Assembly: GCA_031256675.1 (NCBI GenBank)
Contig: JAIRQC010000098.1
Location: 1-38,326, forward strand
DNA from: Rikenellaceae bacterium
GTDB lineage: Bacteria > Bacteroidota > Bacteroidia > Bacteroidales > Rikenellaceae
DNA length: 38,326 bases
Direction of reading: 5' to 3'
Position numbers and translations under genes: made by a program. Positions 12,913-22,631 of this stretch are shown here, one piece after another; within the stretch, counting starts at the first letter, position 1, and each line of letters begins with the position of its first letter. The notes beneath the pieces were generated by a model, which had not been told where the DNA came from, ran no database searches, and saw only the letters and a list, made by a program, of their open reading frames with translations.

Positions 12913-14106
12913 TTACGGTTTCTGAGCCGCCGCTATCGCTTCGATGAGCGTGCAGCCGCAGATCTGGGCATTGAGTTTGGCCGAGACGACGTATGCCGGT
13001 TTGTCCCACGACTGGCTGAAATACATTCCGTCCGCATCGGTTTTGTCTATGCCCCTCGTCCATGCGGTGACGGCGTTGTCCGACAGGAAGTTGTACCATT
13101 TGGTACGTTTTGCTGCCGGCACGTCGGCGCAGTGTATCATGTCGACGAAATAGCGGATGAATATCCCCTTGAACAGCGAGTTGTCGCCGCTGCCCTCGTC
13201 GCGCAGATATGTTTTCGAGCCGTCGGTGAGGTTGTTCAGCGTGTAGTCGGCCATTAGCGACGCTTCGTCGAGGTAGTGTTTTTCGCCGGTGATCTTGAAG
13301 AGCATGTAACCCGCCCCCATCATCGTGCCCTGATTGTATGTCAGCGGCCCGCCCGATATTGTTCCTCCCTGCTGCATGTTGTCGGCGATGGCCCCTGTTG
13401 CCTGGTTTAGCAGGGTCGATTTCTCCCATGCGTATATCTTCTTCGCATCGTTCAGATAGCTTTCGTCCTGCGTTGCATTGTACAGCAGCAGGGCCATAAC
13501 TGCTCCCGGGCCGTTGGAACAGGCGTTTGCGCTCGGGGTTGCCGTCGTGCACCAGCGCAACCCTCCCCCGCAGCCGTCGACCCCCCAGCGCGACATGATG
13601 ACCGGCCACATCGACCTTGCCGCATCGAGATACTGCGACGTCGAGCCGCCGAGGGCGTTGTAGATGCGCATCAGGGCGATGCCGATCCACTCCATGTCGT
13701 CGGTGTAGACGTTGTTGAACGTGTTGCCGTTTTTTTCCCTTACGCCGTCGTACCATATCGGGAACATGTCGCCGTAAATCGCGTTGGCCGGGGCTGCGGT
13801 GCGGATGTATGCGTCGGTGATCACGTCTATGGCGTGTGCCTGCGGCCAGTAGTTGTAGCTCCACGCCGTATTGCCCAGCGCGATCGGGTTGTCGATGAAA
13901 TAGCCCTTCGTATCGGAGGAGTACCTGAACCAGAAGCGGTCGACGAGCGCGGCGGTCGACGAATCTGCCGCAGCCGTCCAGTTGAACTGTGATTGGAGCG
14001 GGTTTCTGTCGACGGCGGGGCCCGGGTCGTCGTTGAGCGGCGCGCATGCCGTAAATTCGAGGGCTGCGGCCAGCAATGTCATAAGTGTTACCATCTGTTT
14101 TTTCAT
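12913..14106 (-). CDS. GH76 endo-alpha-1,6-mannanase (lipoprotein)
   Basis: A 397-aa family 76 glycosidase, which cleaves the alpha-1,6-mannose backbone of yeast-type mannan internally. The N-terminus MKKQMVTLMTLLAAALEFTAC ends in a lipobox-like FTAC with Cys21, so it is probably a lipoprotein and may be at the cell surface. The catalytic Asp pair typical of GH76 is visible as VYTDDMEW (D136, D137). Other family features are AWSYNYWPQAHAIDV and the GGLRW and GPLTYNQG segments. I took the ATG at 14106; an in-frame ATG at 14139 would add residues before the signal sequence and lies inside the hairpin region. The gene is 54 bp after the SusE/F-like gene and belongs to the same operon. Confidence 0.92.
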   Translation of the reverse strand: MKKQMVTLMTLLAAALEFTACAPLNDDPGPAVDRNPLQSQFNWTAAADSSTAALVDRFWFRYSSDTKGYFIDNPIALGNTAWSYNYWPQAHAIDVITDAYIRTAAPANAIYGDMFPIWYDGVREKNGNTFNNVYTDDMEWIGIALMRIYNALGGSTSQYLDAARSMWPVIMSRWGVDGCGGGLRWCTTATPSANACSNGPGAVMALLLYNATQDESYLNDAKKIYAWEKSTLLNQATGAIADNMQQGGTISGGPLTYNQGTMMGAGYMLFKITGEKHYLDEASLMADYTLNNLTDGSKTYLRDEGSGDNSLFKGIFIRYFVDMIHCADVPAAKRTKWYNFLSDNAVTAWTRGIDKTDADGMYFSQSWDKPAYVVSAKLNAQICGCTLIEAIAAAQKP

Positions 14107-14123
14107 CTCTTTTATGTTTTTAA

Positions 14124-14149
14124 CGGAGCAGGGCCGCAACCCTGCTCCG
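14124..14149 (-). promoter_or_regulatory. Hairpin between SusF-like and GH76 genes
   Basis: A perfect 10-bp stem, CGGAGCAGGG at 14124-14133 with its complement at 14140-14149, closes a 6-nt loop. It lies right after the SusE/F-like stop codon and just before the GH76 start. It may lower expression of the enzymes relative to the Sus proteins, as a processing site or partial terminator. Confidence 0.6.
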
Positions 14150-14160
14150 CCACATGGCCA

Positions 14161-16350
14161 TTAATTAAGATAGTCTATGAACGTGTAGTAATGCGTGGCC
14201 GTCGAACTGAGGTTGAGCTTGATGTTCATCCTCATGTTGTCTGCGGCCGATTTGTTTTTGTAGCCATTCCACAGTTTGAAGTGATAGCCGTTGCCGCTGT
14301 CGTCGCTGCTGATTATGTCCGTCCTCGGGTAGACCCAATATGTAGCGTCGCCTTCGGGCACCTTCGTGGCCTGGTCGATACTCGCGTTGGCATCACTTGA
14401 CCCGTACTTGTAGCGGACGCCGTCCACCGTCACGCGGAAGACAAACCGGTCGTCGCCCCACGCCCAGCTGGCGGTGGTTACGGCCACAACGTCGTTGACC
14501 TGCCATACGCCCCCGCCCTGATAGGTCAATACAGGGTCGGTGGGGGTGGAGGACATGAAGAACATCACTTCGCTCACGCGCTGCACCGTGCCGACGCCTG
14601 TTGTGAAGTCGACCTTGATAAGGTATTGCCCCGTCGTGGCGACATTGTAGCCGGAGGCGGTGCCCAGCGCCAACCCCGCAGAGAGGTAATACATGTCGGG
14701 GGTTCCGGCGGTGGCCGAGGCGAAGCCGAAAGCTGTGCCGGCATTCAGCGTGGCGTAGATCTCGAACTTGCCGGCGGCGGTTTTAAGCATCCTGCCCGCA
14801 CCAGCAAGCGTCGCGCCGTACTCCGAGCCCGCCCCCGTGAGATAGAGCTCCGACGGCATACCGATGCGGGTGACGGTCAGCGTCCGCGCGTCGGAGAGCG
14901 CCGTGGCGGTGACCACCGTCGTGAGCACCTTCCAGTACAGTTCGCCGCTATCCGACTCTGCAATGCCCGCCGAGTTGGCCAGGTTGTCGAGCTGGATGTG
15001 GGTTATGTCCACCGTGGGGCTGGCCCCGCCGCCTGCCGCCGTCACGCGACCCGCCTCCTGCGTACATTCGGCGTTCTTGTAGAATATGACCGTATAAACC
15101 GGCGGCACGCCGTTCTCCATGCCCGAGGGCACGTTCCACGAGAATGCCACACTGCTGCCGGCCTGATTGTTGAGCGTGAAAGCGGCTGCGTCGGCAGGGG
15201 CGGTGGGCGCGACGGACAGGGCGTTCATCGTGCCGAAGTCGAGGATGTGGCGGCAGGGCCCGTCGCCCGACATGTCCACGACGATCTTTCTCGTTGTCTG
15301 TCCGTTGAGTATCGACATGAACTTCCATGTGTGGTCCCAGTCGTCGCTCAGCGTCCCCACGGGCCTCGGGTAGATATTGAAGTAGTCGCCTTCGAGGGCG
15401 GCGGGAGTGCTGTTGTCCCTGCTGTTCGCGCCCCAGATCTCCGTCGCGCCGTCGACCGTGGTCAGAAAGCTGTAACGGCTGTCGCCGAACTGGATCGTGG
15501 CGTTCGGGATGCTCCACACGCCGCCGCCGTCGTAGGTCATCGCCACGTCCACCCTCGTCATGCCCGGGTTGTGGCTGTGGTACTTCACTTCGGAGATCTC
15601 CTCCGTCGACGTGGCGAGCGTGTTGAAGTCGACCCTGATGCGGTAGACTCCCGTCGAGGCTACCGTCGAGCCTTCGTCGCTCTCGGACAGCAGGCCGGAG
15701 GGGTCGATGGAGAATGTGCGGCAGTCGCCCTGCGTATTGCGGTTGACAAAGCGGAAGGTATCCCCTGCGGAGAGACGGGTGTACACTTCGAATTTCCCGT
15801 CGCCCGTCTCGAAGAATTTTGCCGCGAGGGTAACGTCCGTCCCCCCCTCGCTGCCTTCGCCGGTAAGGAACAGGCGCAGCGGAACATTGTCGATGACCCC
15901 GCCGTAGCGGACGAGGGTCAGCTTGCGCGCCGCGCCGTTCATTGCCGCCTCTCCCCTGCCCCGTCTGGTCAGGACGCTCCAGTATACGTCGCCCGACCCG
16001 CCGACCGCAATTCCGGCCAGAGCGGCGATATTGGAGATCACCGAATGGGCTATCGTCGCCGAGGGTTTCATGCCGTTGTTGTCGGCCATGCAGCGGTAGA
16101 GTTCGCCGCTGCCGTCGGCATTGCGGCAAAAGACCACTTCGTAGCTCTGCACAAACGGGGCGGGCTCTTCCCACTCGAAATACATCCTGGCCGAAGCGGT
16201 GTTGAGTATCTGTTCCGTCTGGTCGGCGTTCGGCGTTTTGAGCTTGGAGACCGGTACGACGCTCTGCTCGTCATATTTTGTATCCTTTACGCACGCCGCG
16301 AGCGCAATGGCGGCCACAAGGACAAATGCCGGCCCGAATAATCTTTTCAT
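14161..16350 (-). CDS. SusE/SusF-like surface glycan-binding lipoprotein, internally duplicated
   Basis: A 729-aa lipoprotein with signal MKRLFGPAFVLVAAIALAAC (Cys20). It resembles SusE/SusF: an N-terminal SusE-type domain with an Ig-like pattern (NTASARMYFEWEEPAPFVQSYEVVF in two parts), followed by starch-binding-like modules. The whole module appears twice, at about residues 30-365 and 380-729. Parallel landmarks are LFLTGEGSE / LYLTGAGSE, KFEVYTRLSAG / KFEIYATLNAG, and the GGGVW segments. It is expected to sit on the outer membrane and bind the glycan next to SusC/SusD. It is 16 bp downstream of the shorter SusE-like gene, of which it looks like a doubled relative. The ligand cannot be read from the sequence. 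Confidence 0.8.
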   Translation of the reverse strand: MKRLFGPAFVLVAAIALAACVKDTKYDEQSVVPVSKLKTPNADQTEQILNTASARMYFEWEEPAPFVQSYEVVFCRNADGSGELYRCMADNNGMKPSATIAHSVISNIAALAGIAVGGSGDVYWSVLTRRGRGEAAMNGAARKLTLVRYGGVIDNVPLRLFLTGEGSEGGTDVTLAAKFFETGDGKFEVYTRLSAGDTFRFVNRNTQGDCRTFSIDPSGLLSESDEGSTVASTGVYRIRVDFNTLATSTEEISEVKYHSHNPGMTRVDVAMTYDGGGVWSIPNATIQFGDSRYSFLTTVDGATEIWGANSRDNSTPAALEGDYFNIYPRPVGTLSDDWDHTWKFMSILNGQTTRKIVVDMSGDGPCRHILDFGTMNALSVAPTAPADAAAFTLNNQAGSSVAFSWNVPSGMENGVPPVYTVIFYKNAECTQEAGRVTAAGGGASPTVDITHIQLDNLANSAGIAESDSGELYWKVLTTVVTATALSDARTLTVTRIGMPSELYLTGAGSEYGATLAGAGRMLKTAAGKFEIYATLNAGTAFGFASATAGTPDMYYLSAGLALGTASGYNVATTGQYLIKVDFTTGVGTVQRVSEVMFFMSSTPTDPVLTYQGGGVWQVNDVVAVTTASWAWGDDRFVFRVTVDGVRYKYGSSDANASIDQATKVPEGDATYWVYPRTDIISSDDSGNGYHFKLWNGYKNKSAADNMRMNIKLNLSSTATHYYTFIDYLN

Positions 16351-16366
16351 GGTATTTGGCTCTTTT

Positions 16367-17509
16367 TTATTGGTCGAGGTATTCGATCAGGTGATAGTAG
16401 TTGTCCAGCTCGCCGCTCAGGTAGAGGTTGACGTTGACCTTTTTGGTCGTCGCCCCCCTGTAAGACGAGATGGCCTTGAACGAGTAGTCCCAGTCGGGGT
16501 TGCCTTCGGGCTGTCCGAAGTAGGTGTAGAACTGCGGGCCCGTGTAACCCGAACCCGGGCTGCCGCCGAAATCGGGATTCCTGGCCCCGACTTTGGTGTC
16601 TGCGCCGTCGGTCAGGCAGCGGAAGAAGTAGCGGTCGTCGTCCCACCCGTCGTTGAAATTGACGGTGAAGTTCTCGCTGCGCCAGTAGCCGTTGCCCCTG
16701 TATTCCAGCGCGCAGATGACATTCTTCTTGATGCACATCACATATCGCATGTTTGAGATCTGCTGCATCGAGACGTTGCGCGTGTTGAAGTCGAGCACGA
16801 TGCGGTAAATGCCTGGCGAGGCGACCGCCGTCGGTGCGTCGCTTTCGACGAGTTCCGTACCCGAAACGCCGAACCTGCGTACCGTACCGCCCCTGCCGTC
16901 GACAAAACTGTAGCTTCCGGCGCCGAGTTCGGTGAATATCTCAAATTCGCCGCCATCCTCGCCGGCAGGCTTGAAACGCAACGCCTTGCTCAGATCTTCG
17001 CCCGTTTCGGAGCCGCTGCCCGTGATGTAGACGTTGGCTGGGATGACGTTGAAGCCGAACAGTCGCTTGACCGTGATCCTGTTGCGCGCCGCCGAGGCCG
17101 ATTCGTTCGCTCCGCGGCTCGCTATCACGCCCCAGTACACCGTTCCCTCCTGTCCGACGTCGACCCCTGCCGCCGAGGCGGCCTTGTTGATCTCCTTGTG
17201 GCCGATGGCAACGGTAGAGCCGCTGCCCGCGCTGATGCGGTAGACCTCCCTGCCTCCCGTGGGCGAGGTGTAAAATGCCACCTCGTACATCGGCAGCTGC
17301 CCATCCTCGGCCGTTCCAGGATCCCAGGCAAAGATGAGCGTCACGCCTCCTTTGGAGGAGAGTTCGGCGTAATAGTTGTTGGCCGGCAGGCGCGGCGTCA
17401 TGCCTGCCGCGCCGGTACCGCCCGGCGTATAGTTCATGTTCTCGGTGCAGCCCCACCAGCCTGCCGTTGCCAGCGCTGTGGCCGCCGCTATTATGGCTTT
17501 TGTTTTCAT
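16367..17509 (-). CDS. SusE-like surface glycan-binding lipoprotein
   Basis: A 380-aa lipoprotein with signal peptide MKTKAIIAAATALATAGWWGC (Cys21). It has a single SusE-type module: an N-terminal Ig-like part (GGVTLIFAWDPGTAEDGQ), then VYITGSGSETGEDLSKA, KPAGEDGGEFEIFTELGAG, and a C-terminal part rich in aromatic residues such as WDDDRYFFRCLTDG. These landmarks are shared with each half of the following 729-aa protein, showing a common origin. The gene is 22 bp after susD-like and 16 bp before the larger paralogue. Role by context: binding of mannan at the cell surface. Confidence 0.8.
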   Translation of the reverse strand: MKTKAIIAAATALATAGWWGCTENMNYTPGGTGAAGMTPRLPANNYYAELSSKGGVTLIFAWDPGTAEDGQLPMYEVAFYTSPTGGREVYRISAGSGSTVAIGHKEINKAASAAGVDVGQEGTVYWGVIASRGANESASAARNRITVKRLFGFNVIPANVYITGSGSETGEDLSKALRFKPAGEDGGEFEIFTELGAGSYSFVDGRGGTVRRFGVSGTELVESDAPTAVASPGIYRIVLDFNTRNVSMQQISNMRYVMCIKKNVICALEYRGNGYWRSENFTVNFNDGWDDDRYFFRCLTDGADTKVGARNPDFGGSPGSGYTGPQFYTYFGQPEGNPDWDYSFKAISSYRGATTKKVNVNLYLSGELDNYYHLIEYLDQ

Positions 17510-17531
17510 GGTTTTGTCTGTTATCTTGCCG

Positions 17532-19193
17532 TTAGTTTCCGTAACCCGGGTTGTTGGGCCTCAGGGCCTGCGACTGCTCGAGTTCGCCGAGGGGCACCGA
17601 CCATAGCAGGTCGCGGTCGGTGAAAACGTAGCGGTCGACGGACAGATAGTCGGTGTTGTTGTTATAGAACTTCGCCCCGTAGACCATTCCGCTGAGTTTG
17701 GAGGTAGCCTCGTTCCAGCGGACAAGGTCGAAGTAGCGCAATCCCTCGAGCGCCAGCTCGCAGCGGCGTTCGCGGCGTATGAGCGCCTTCATCTCGTCGT
17801 TCGACAGCGTCGGGTAGTCGAGCGCGGCGCTTGCCGTGAAGCCGGCCCTCTCCCTTATCGGACGGATAGTCCTGTTCCATGCCGCAAGGTCGAAATGTCC
17901 GTTGGCGGCGCAGGCCTCGGCATACATCAGAAGCACGTCGGCCCAGCGCATCATGATGATGTTGTTGTGCATCTCGCAGGTGTTCGTCACGTGGTCGACG
18001 TCGAAGTATTTGCGGATGTAGTAGCCGGTCTTGGTGGAGTTGCCGTTTTTGCCCACGCCGTTGTTGTTCGAGCTGTTCGGCGAGGTGTTGATCGTCTGGG
18101 TGATGTGCGCGCCGGTCGGCGACTTGTCCTTCCACACAAAGTTGTTGTAGCACACCGTGGCCGTCATGCGCGGGTCGCGCCCGGTGTAGACGTATGCCGT
18201 TGCGCTGCTTGCTGCCGGTTTGCTGTAAGGCGAGCCGTCGAGATTGATGTAGTCGTCCACCAGCGACTGGGTCGGGTTCGGCCCGCCGACCCGCGCGCCC
18301 TGTATGGACTGGGGCACATAGTCCTGCATGTTCCACGTGTGGCCGTTGGGATACCATGCCGCGCAGTCGAGGATGACCTCCGTATTGTATTCGTAGGCCG
18401 AGAAGAAGAGGTTCTCGTAGGCCGAATAGTTGGCCGTCGCGGTGTTGAAGAGCGAGTAGGCGCCCCATGTCGCCGGATCGTCCATCAGTTTGCCGCACCA
18501 CTCTTCGACCTCTGTCATGTTGCCGTCGTACAGGTACATGCGCGTTTTGAGCACCGCCGCCGCCGTCCTCGTTATGCGACCGTTCTCCGCCGCGGTCAGG
18601 TCGTCGCGTCGCGGCAGGTCCATAATGAACTCGTCGATCTCATCGTGCAGCCTGGCGATAATCTCGGCCCTCGGAGTGCGCCGTGTGGCCAGCGCTTCGG
18701 CCTGCGTGGGGTCGTGCAGGAAGAATGGCGCCGCACCGTAGAAGTTTGTCAGGCGGAAAAAGAGCGAGGCGCGGATGAAACGCATCTCGGCCTTCATCCT
18801 TTTCTTGCCCGCCTCGGTCATCTTCGTCCCGTCCACCGGAACGGCGTCCACGTGGTCGAGGAAGACGTTGGCCGTTTTGATCCCCTCGTAGCACCATCTC
18901 CATTCGCTGGCGAACAGGCCTGTCGAGGTGCTGCCCTGCCCTTCGCGGATAAGCCGCGTGTCGGCCGTAGCGTACATGTTGACCAGATTGTCGCTCAACT
19001 CCTCGTCCTGCCATATCTTACCAAGCGAGAACATCTGATTGTAACCCATGTTGAGCATTGCCGGAACGTTGTCGACGTTTTTCCAGAAGTTTTCGTCGGT
19101 GTATTTGTTGCTCGGCAACTGTTCGAGCCGGTTGCAGCCCGTGACAAGGGCGCACAGGGCAAGCAGCGACGATATATGTTTTTTCGTATTCAT
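17532..19193 (-). CDS. SusD/RagB-family glycan-binding lipoprotein
   Basis: A 553-aa SusD homologue, the lid that covers the SusC channel and captures glycan at the outer membrane. The signal MNTKKHISSLLALCALVTGC gives lipobox Cys20, followed by the typical start of the mature protein (NRLEQLPSNKYTDENFWKN). Family signatures include EMRFIRASLFFRLTNFYGAAP in the TPR-like part and the C-terminal ERRCELALEGLRYFDLVRWN, followed by a final part ending in LRPNNPGYGN. The gene follows susC by 18 bp. The SusC/SusD pair defines this region as a polysaccharide utilisation locus. Confidence 0.97.
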   Translation of the reverse strand: MNTKKHISSLLALCALVTGCNRLEQLPSNKYTDENFWKNVDNVPAMLNMGYNQMFSLGKIWQDEELSDNLVNMYATADTRLIREGQGSTSTGLFASEWRWCYEGIKTANVFLDHVDAVPVDGTKMTEAGKKRMKAEMRFIRASLFFRLTNFYGAAPFFLHDPTQAEALATRRTPRAEIIARLHDEIDEFIMDLPRRDDLTAAENGRITRTAAAVLKTRMYLYDGNMTEVEEWCGKLMDDPATWGAYSLFNTATANYSAYENLFFSAYEYNTEVILDCAAWYPNGHTWNMQDYVPQSIQGARVGGPNPTQSLVDDYINLDGSPYSKPAASSATAYVYTGRDPRMTATVCYNNFVWKDKSPTGAHITQTINTSPNSSNNNGVGKNGNSTKTGYYIRKYFDVDHVTNTCEMHNNIIMMRWADVLLMYAEACAANGHFDLAAWNRTIRPIRERAGFTASAALDYPTLSNDEMKALIRRERRCELALEGLRYFDLVRWNEATSKLSGMVYGAKFYNNNTDYLSVDRYVFTDRDLLWSVPLGELEQSQALRPNNPGYGN

Positions 19194-19211
19194 AACCGGA
19201 CAGTATTTTTA

Positions 19212-22200
19212 TTAAAATGTGATGTCGATACCCATTCCGTAGTAGCGCAGCATGGGATATGCCCTGCCGCTGTTGGCCGATCCGCCCATGTTGTTGTCAA
19301 ATTCGGTACTTTCAGGGTCGATGAACGATATGTTACTGAAAGTAAACAGGTTTTGGGCATTGACATAGACTTTGAGCCTTTGCGCGCCGATCCTTGCGGT
19401 CAGCTTTTCGGGCAAGGTGTATCCCAGTTGCAGGTTTTTCACGCGGAGGTACTTGCCGTCGAACATGCCCACGTCCGAGCCGTAGGTGTGCCAGTTGTAG
19501 CTGGCCGACGAGCTGCTGAGCCTCGGCCAGCGCGCGTCGGGATTGGTCGGCGTCCAGAAGTCGAGCTGGTTGGCATACATCGTCTTGCCGTAACCGACAT
19601 TGCCGTGCAGCGGCTCTACCAGCTCGCCGCGCATCATCATCTCCCTTTTGAGCACCCCTTGCAAGAACACGCTCAGGTCGAACCCCTTCCAGGCGAGGCT
19701 GTACGTAACGCCGAATGTGTAGCGTGGGAAATTGTGCCCCAGGTACATGCGGTCGCTCTCGGTGATGACCCCGTCGCCGTTGCGGTCGACATACTTCACG
19801 TCGCCCGGCAGGGGATCGGAGCCGATCGGCTTCGGCGAAGCGGCGATCTCGGCATAGCTCTGGTACAGCCCGTCGGTTTTGTAGCCGTAGTACGACCTGT
19901 ACGGCAGCCCTTCGCGGTTGATGAGCCAGTACTCGTTGTCGGGCCTTGTTATGACCTCCTGTCCGCCCGGCATTGCGGTCACCCTGTTCCACGAATCGCC
20001 GATGTTCAGGCTGAGATCGTGACGCCACTCCCCTCTGGTCAGGTTGTAGTTCAGCGTCAACTCCCAGCCTTTGGTATTCATGGCCCCCAAGTTGCTTTTG
20101 GCCGGATTGGTGCCGAAAACGTCGTAACGCTTGGGTGTGACGAGTATCTCCTTCGTGTCGCGGTTGAACAGATCGATGGTAACGCCGAGCGCGCCCTTGA
20201 AGAATGTCGCGTCGAAGCCCAGGTTTGTCGTGGTGACGGTTTCCCATTGCAGGTCGGGGTTGCCTATCTGGAACCCTACGCCGCCTACGCCCGTATTGTT
20301 GAAGCCATAGGTGTTGGCATATATGTCGTAAGTGGTCAGGTAGGCGTAGTTGTCGGTTGTCTGCCGTCCGAGCGAACCGTAGGTCGCGCGCAGTTTCAGC
20401 AGCCCGACCCTGGAGGCCCAGTCGCTCAGGAACTCCTCTTTCGAGGCCACCCAGGCCAGCGACGCGGAGGGGAAGAAGCCCCAGCGCAGATCTTTCGGGA
20501 ATTTCGAACTGCCGTCGTAGCGGAAGTCGAATTGGGCGTAGTACCTCTCGTCGTAGGTGTAGCCGGCGCGTCCGAACACGGAGGAGATGCTGTTCTTTCC
20601 CGTCGAGCCGGGGGTAACGTCGCTGCCGTCGAGATCGGCTATCGAGCCGTCGCCCTTGATGCCGAGATTGGGGTCGGTGAATTTGATCTTCACCTTGTTC
20701 TCATAGCTCGAATACGACTCGTTGGACGTCCCGAGCAGGGCGAAGACGTTGTGCCTGGCGGCGAACGTGCGGTTGAAGTCGATCATCGCCTGCATGCTTA
20801 GGTTGTTCGCTATTTTGTTCCAGTCCTCCGTCTCGCGGTCGGTGTTGCGCGGGCGCGGGTTGACCAGATCGTCCGCCGTGTAGAAATTGACCTCGAAGCG
20901 GCGCGTGTAGCGGTGCTCGCGATAGACGTCCGCGCCGAGCTGCCCGCGCAGTTTCAGCCCGTCGACAATGCGGTAGTCGAGCGATACGTTGGGATTGATG
21001 TAGTCGTTCTGATACCTGTTGAAACCGCCCTCCATCAACATTCCCATCGGGGTGAAGTCGTTCACGTCGTCCGTAACGAGCCATTTGCCCGTGGCGGGAT
21101 CCTGCTGGCGCGCATAGTAGTAGGTGCCGCCGCGATAGGCGTTGGCTATCATGCTGCCCGACGACGATTTGCTGTTGTCGCGCGTGTAGGCCAGCGAGCC
21201 GGCCACACGCCAGCGTTTGTACTCCGAGGTGAAGTTGGCGCGGGAGGTGATGCGCTCCGTGCCGTAACCCTGGCCGATGTAGTTGCTGCCCTGGTTGAAG
21301 TATCCGGCCGAGACCATGTAGGTCGAATTGCCACCTCCGCCCGAAATGCTGACGTTGTAGTTCTGCTGGGCGGCGGGCTGCATGATCTCTTCGAGCCAGA
21401 ACGGGCCGTTGCCGTGCTCTTGCAGGTCGCGTATCTGCGCCGGGGTGAAGGGTGCGCTCTCGCCGCCGTTGATGCGGTAGAGGTTGATCAGGGTGGCGTT
21501 TTGCCATCCTTCGACGGGCTTGTAGAGTATTTTGGGATCCTCCACGCCGGCCATTGCGCTCACCCTTACCACGGGGGCCTGATTTAGCCTGCCCTTTTTG
21601 GTCGTGATAAGTATCACGCCGTTGCCCGCGCGCGAACCGTAGATGGCCGCCGTGCCTGCGTCTTTAAGGATCGACACGTTCTCAATGTCGGCGGGGTTTA
21701 TCTTGTCGAACGCACCTCCGTCGCTGATCACCCCGTCGACCACGATCAGCGGATTGTTGCTGTTCATCGTCCCTACGCCGCGGATGTTGACGTTGAAGCT
21801 CTGATCGTTCGGGTCGAAACTGCGTTGCTGGATCACCAGGCTCGGGGCTGCGCCCTGCAAAACCTGACGGATGTTGGCCACCGAGCGCTCTTCGAGGGCG
21901 GCGGCCTTGATCTGGTCTACCGCGCCGACGGTGCTGCGCCGTGTGGTGGTACCGTAGCCGATGACTATCACCTCGTCGATGGCGGACTGCTTTTCGGCGA
22001 GCCTTATATCTATATGTGTGCGCGGGCCCGCCGCCTGCTCGAAAGTTTCGGCGCCCGGGTAGGAGACCCTGATCACATCGCCCGGCGAGAGCGCAAGCGA
22101 CCAGCGGCCATTGGCGTCGGTAGCAACGCCGGAGGCCTTTCCGTTGACGACAATGACGGCGCCGACCACCGGCGTTCCCTTGTCGTCGACAACCGTACCC

Positions 22201-22319
22201 GTCACGCGGCTGCTGCCCGACGGGGTGTCGGTCTGCGCCGCTACCGCAAACGGCATGGCCGCCAGCAGCAACAGGATGAGGCCGACAAAAACAGATTTGT
22301 TCATTTTCTCACGGATCAT
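19212..22319 (-). CDS. SusC/RagA-family TonB-dependent outer membrane transporter
   Basis: A transporter of about 1035 aa that imports oligosaccharides across the outer membrane using TonB energy. The order is signal peptide (MNKSVFVGLILLLLAAMPFAVAAQ), carboxypeptidase-regulatory-like domain (VTGTVVDDKGTPVVGAVIVV), TonB-box region (IDEVIVIGYGT), plug domain (NIRGVGTMNSNNPLIVVDGV, then ILKDAGTAAIYGSRAGNGVI), and the 22-strand barrel ending in GMGIDITF. Starts at 22319 (MIREKMNKS) and 22304 (MNKS) are both possible; I give the longer. It is the first gene of the minus-strand operon and is divergent from the HTCS regulator. Confidence 0.96.
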   Translation of the reverse strand: MIREKMNKSVFVGLILLLLAAMPFAVAAQTDTPSGSSRVTGTVVDDKGTPVVGAVIVVNGKASGVATDANGRWSLALSPGDVIRVSYPGAETFEQAAGPRTHIDIRLAEKQSAIDEVIVIGYGTTTRRSTVGAVDQIKAAALEERSVANIRQVLQGAAPSLVIQQRSFDPNDQSFNVNIRGVGTMNSNNPLIVVDGVISDGGAFDKINPADIENVSILKDAGTAAIYGSRAGNGVILITTKKGRLNQAPVVRVSAMAGVEDPKILYKPVEGWQNATLINLYRINGGESAPFTPAQIRDLQEHGNGPFWLEEIMQPAAQQNYNVSISGGGGNSTYMVSAGYFNQGSNYIGQGYGTERITSRANFTSEYKRWRVAGSLAYTRDNSKSSSGSMIANAYRGGTYYYARQQDPATGKWLVTDDVNDFTPMGMLMEGGFNRYQNDYINPNVSLDYRIVDGLKLRGQLGADVYREHRYTRRFEVNFYTADDLVNPRPRNTDRETEDWNKIANNLSMQAMIDFNRTFAARHNVFALLGTSNESYSSYENKVKIKFTDPNLGIKGDGSIADLDGSDVTPGSTGKNSISSVFGRAGYTYDERYYAQFDFRYDGSSKFPKDLRWGFFPSASLAWVASKEEFLSDWASRVGLLKLRATYGSLGRQTTDNYAYLTTYDIYANTYGFNNTGVGGVGFQIGNPDLQWETVTTTNLGFDATFFKGALGVTIDLFNRDTKEILVTPKRYDVFGTNPAKSNLGAMNTKGWELTLNYNLTRGEWRHDLSLNIGDSWNRVTAMPGGQEVITRPDNEYWLINREGLPYRSYYGYKTDGLYQSYAEIAASPKPIGSDPLPGDVKYVDRNGDGVITESDRMYLGHNFPRYTFGVTYSLAWKGFDLSVFLQGVLKREMMMRGELVEPLHGNVGYGKTMYANQLDFWTPTNPDARWPRLSSSSASYNWHTYGSDVGMFDGKYLRVKNLQLGYTLPEKLTARIGAQRLKVYVNAQNLFTFSNISFIDPESTEFDNNMGGSANSGRAYPMLRYYGMGIDITF

Positions 22320-22508
22320 AATTTTTAGGTTGATTGTGTTTGGAATTTCTGTTCGCACCTGCGAGCAATCTCTCTCTTCGTCCGGGAACACGGCCCCGGC
22401 CGGTGACGTGGTCATAATCTCATCTCCTCATAACAGATCTTTTTATTGGGTGATCGGGACGGCATGTTCTTAAATTTTTTCATTAATTGAAATGCTATAT
22501 CCTATTAA

Positions 22509-22539
22509 CAAAATTAAGAATGATTTTCTTTTAAAAAAA
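22509..22539 (-). promoter_or_regulatory. Probable promoter of the susC-like operon
   Basis: On the minus strand TAATTTTG (plus-strand 22509-22516) fits the TAnnTTTG -7 consensus. The -33 position, 19 nt further upstream (22536-22539), reads TTTT instead of TTTG. A weak -33 is compatible with an activated promoter that depends on the HTCS regulator. Confidence 0.4.
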
Positions 22540-22631
22540 TTTAATGGCGGTTCAAAACGGCATTTGTCACAAATCAGAATCACTACATCGCAAAACAGAA
22601 CTTTACAATGCGAATAACCGGAGGGAGGGTA

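Noticed and set aside
12821-14047. In-frame extension of GH125 suggesting a GH76-GH125 fusion
   Set aside because: GH76 is read in a different frame, and a hairpin and a signal peptide separate the two genes.
17895-20801. Open frame of about 968 codons antisense to the SusC and SusD genes
   Set aside because: It runs opposite two clear genes and has no family features.
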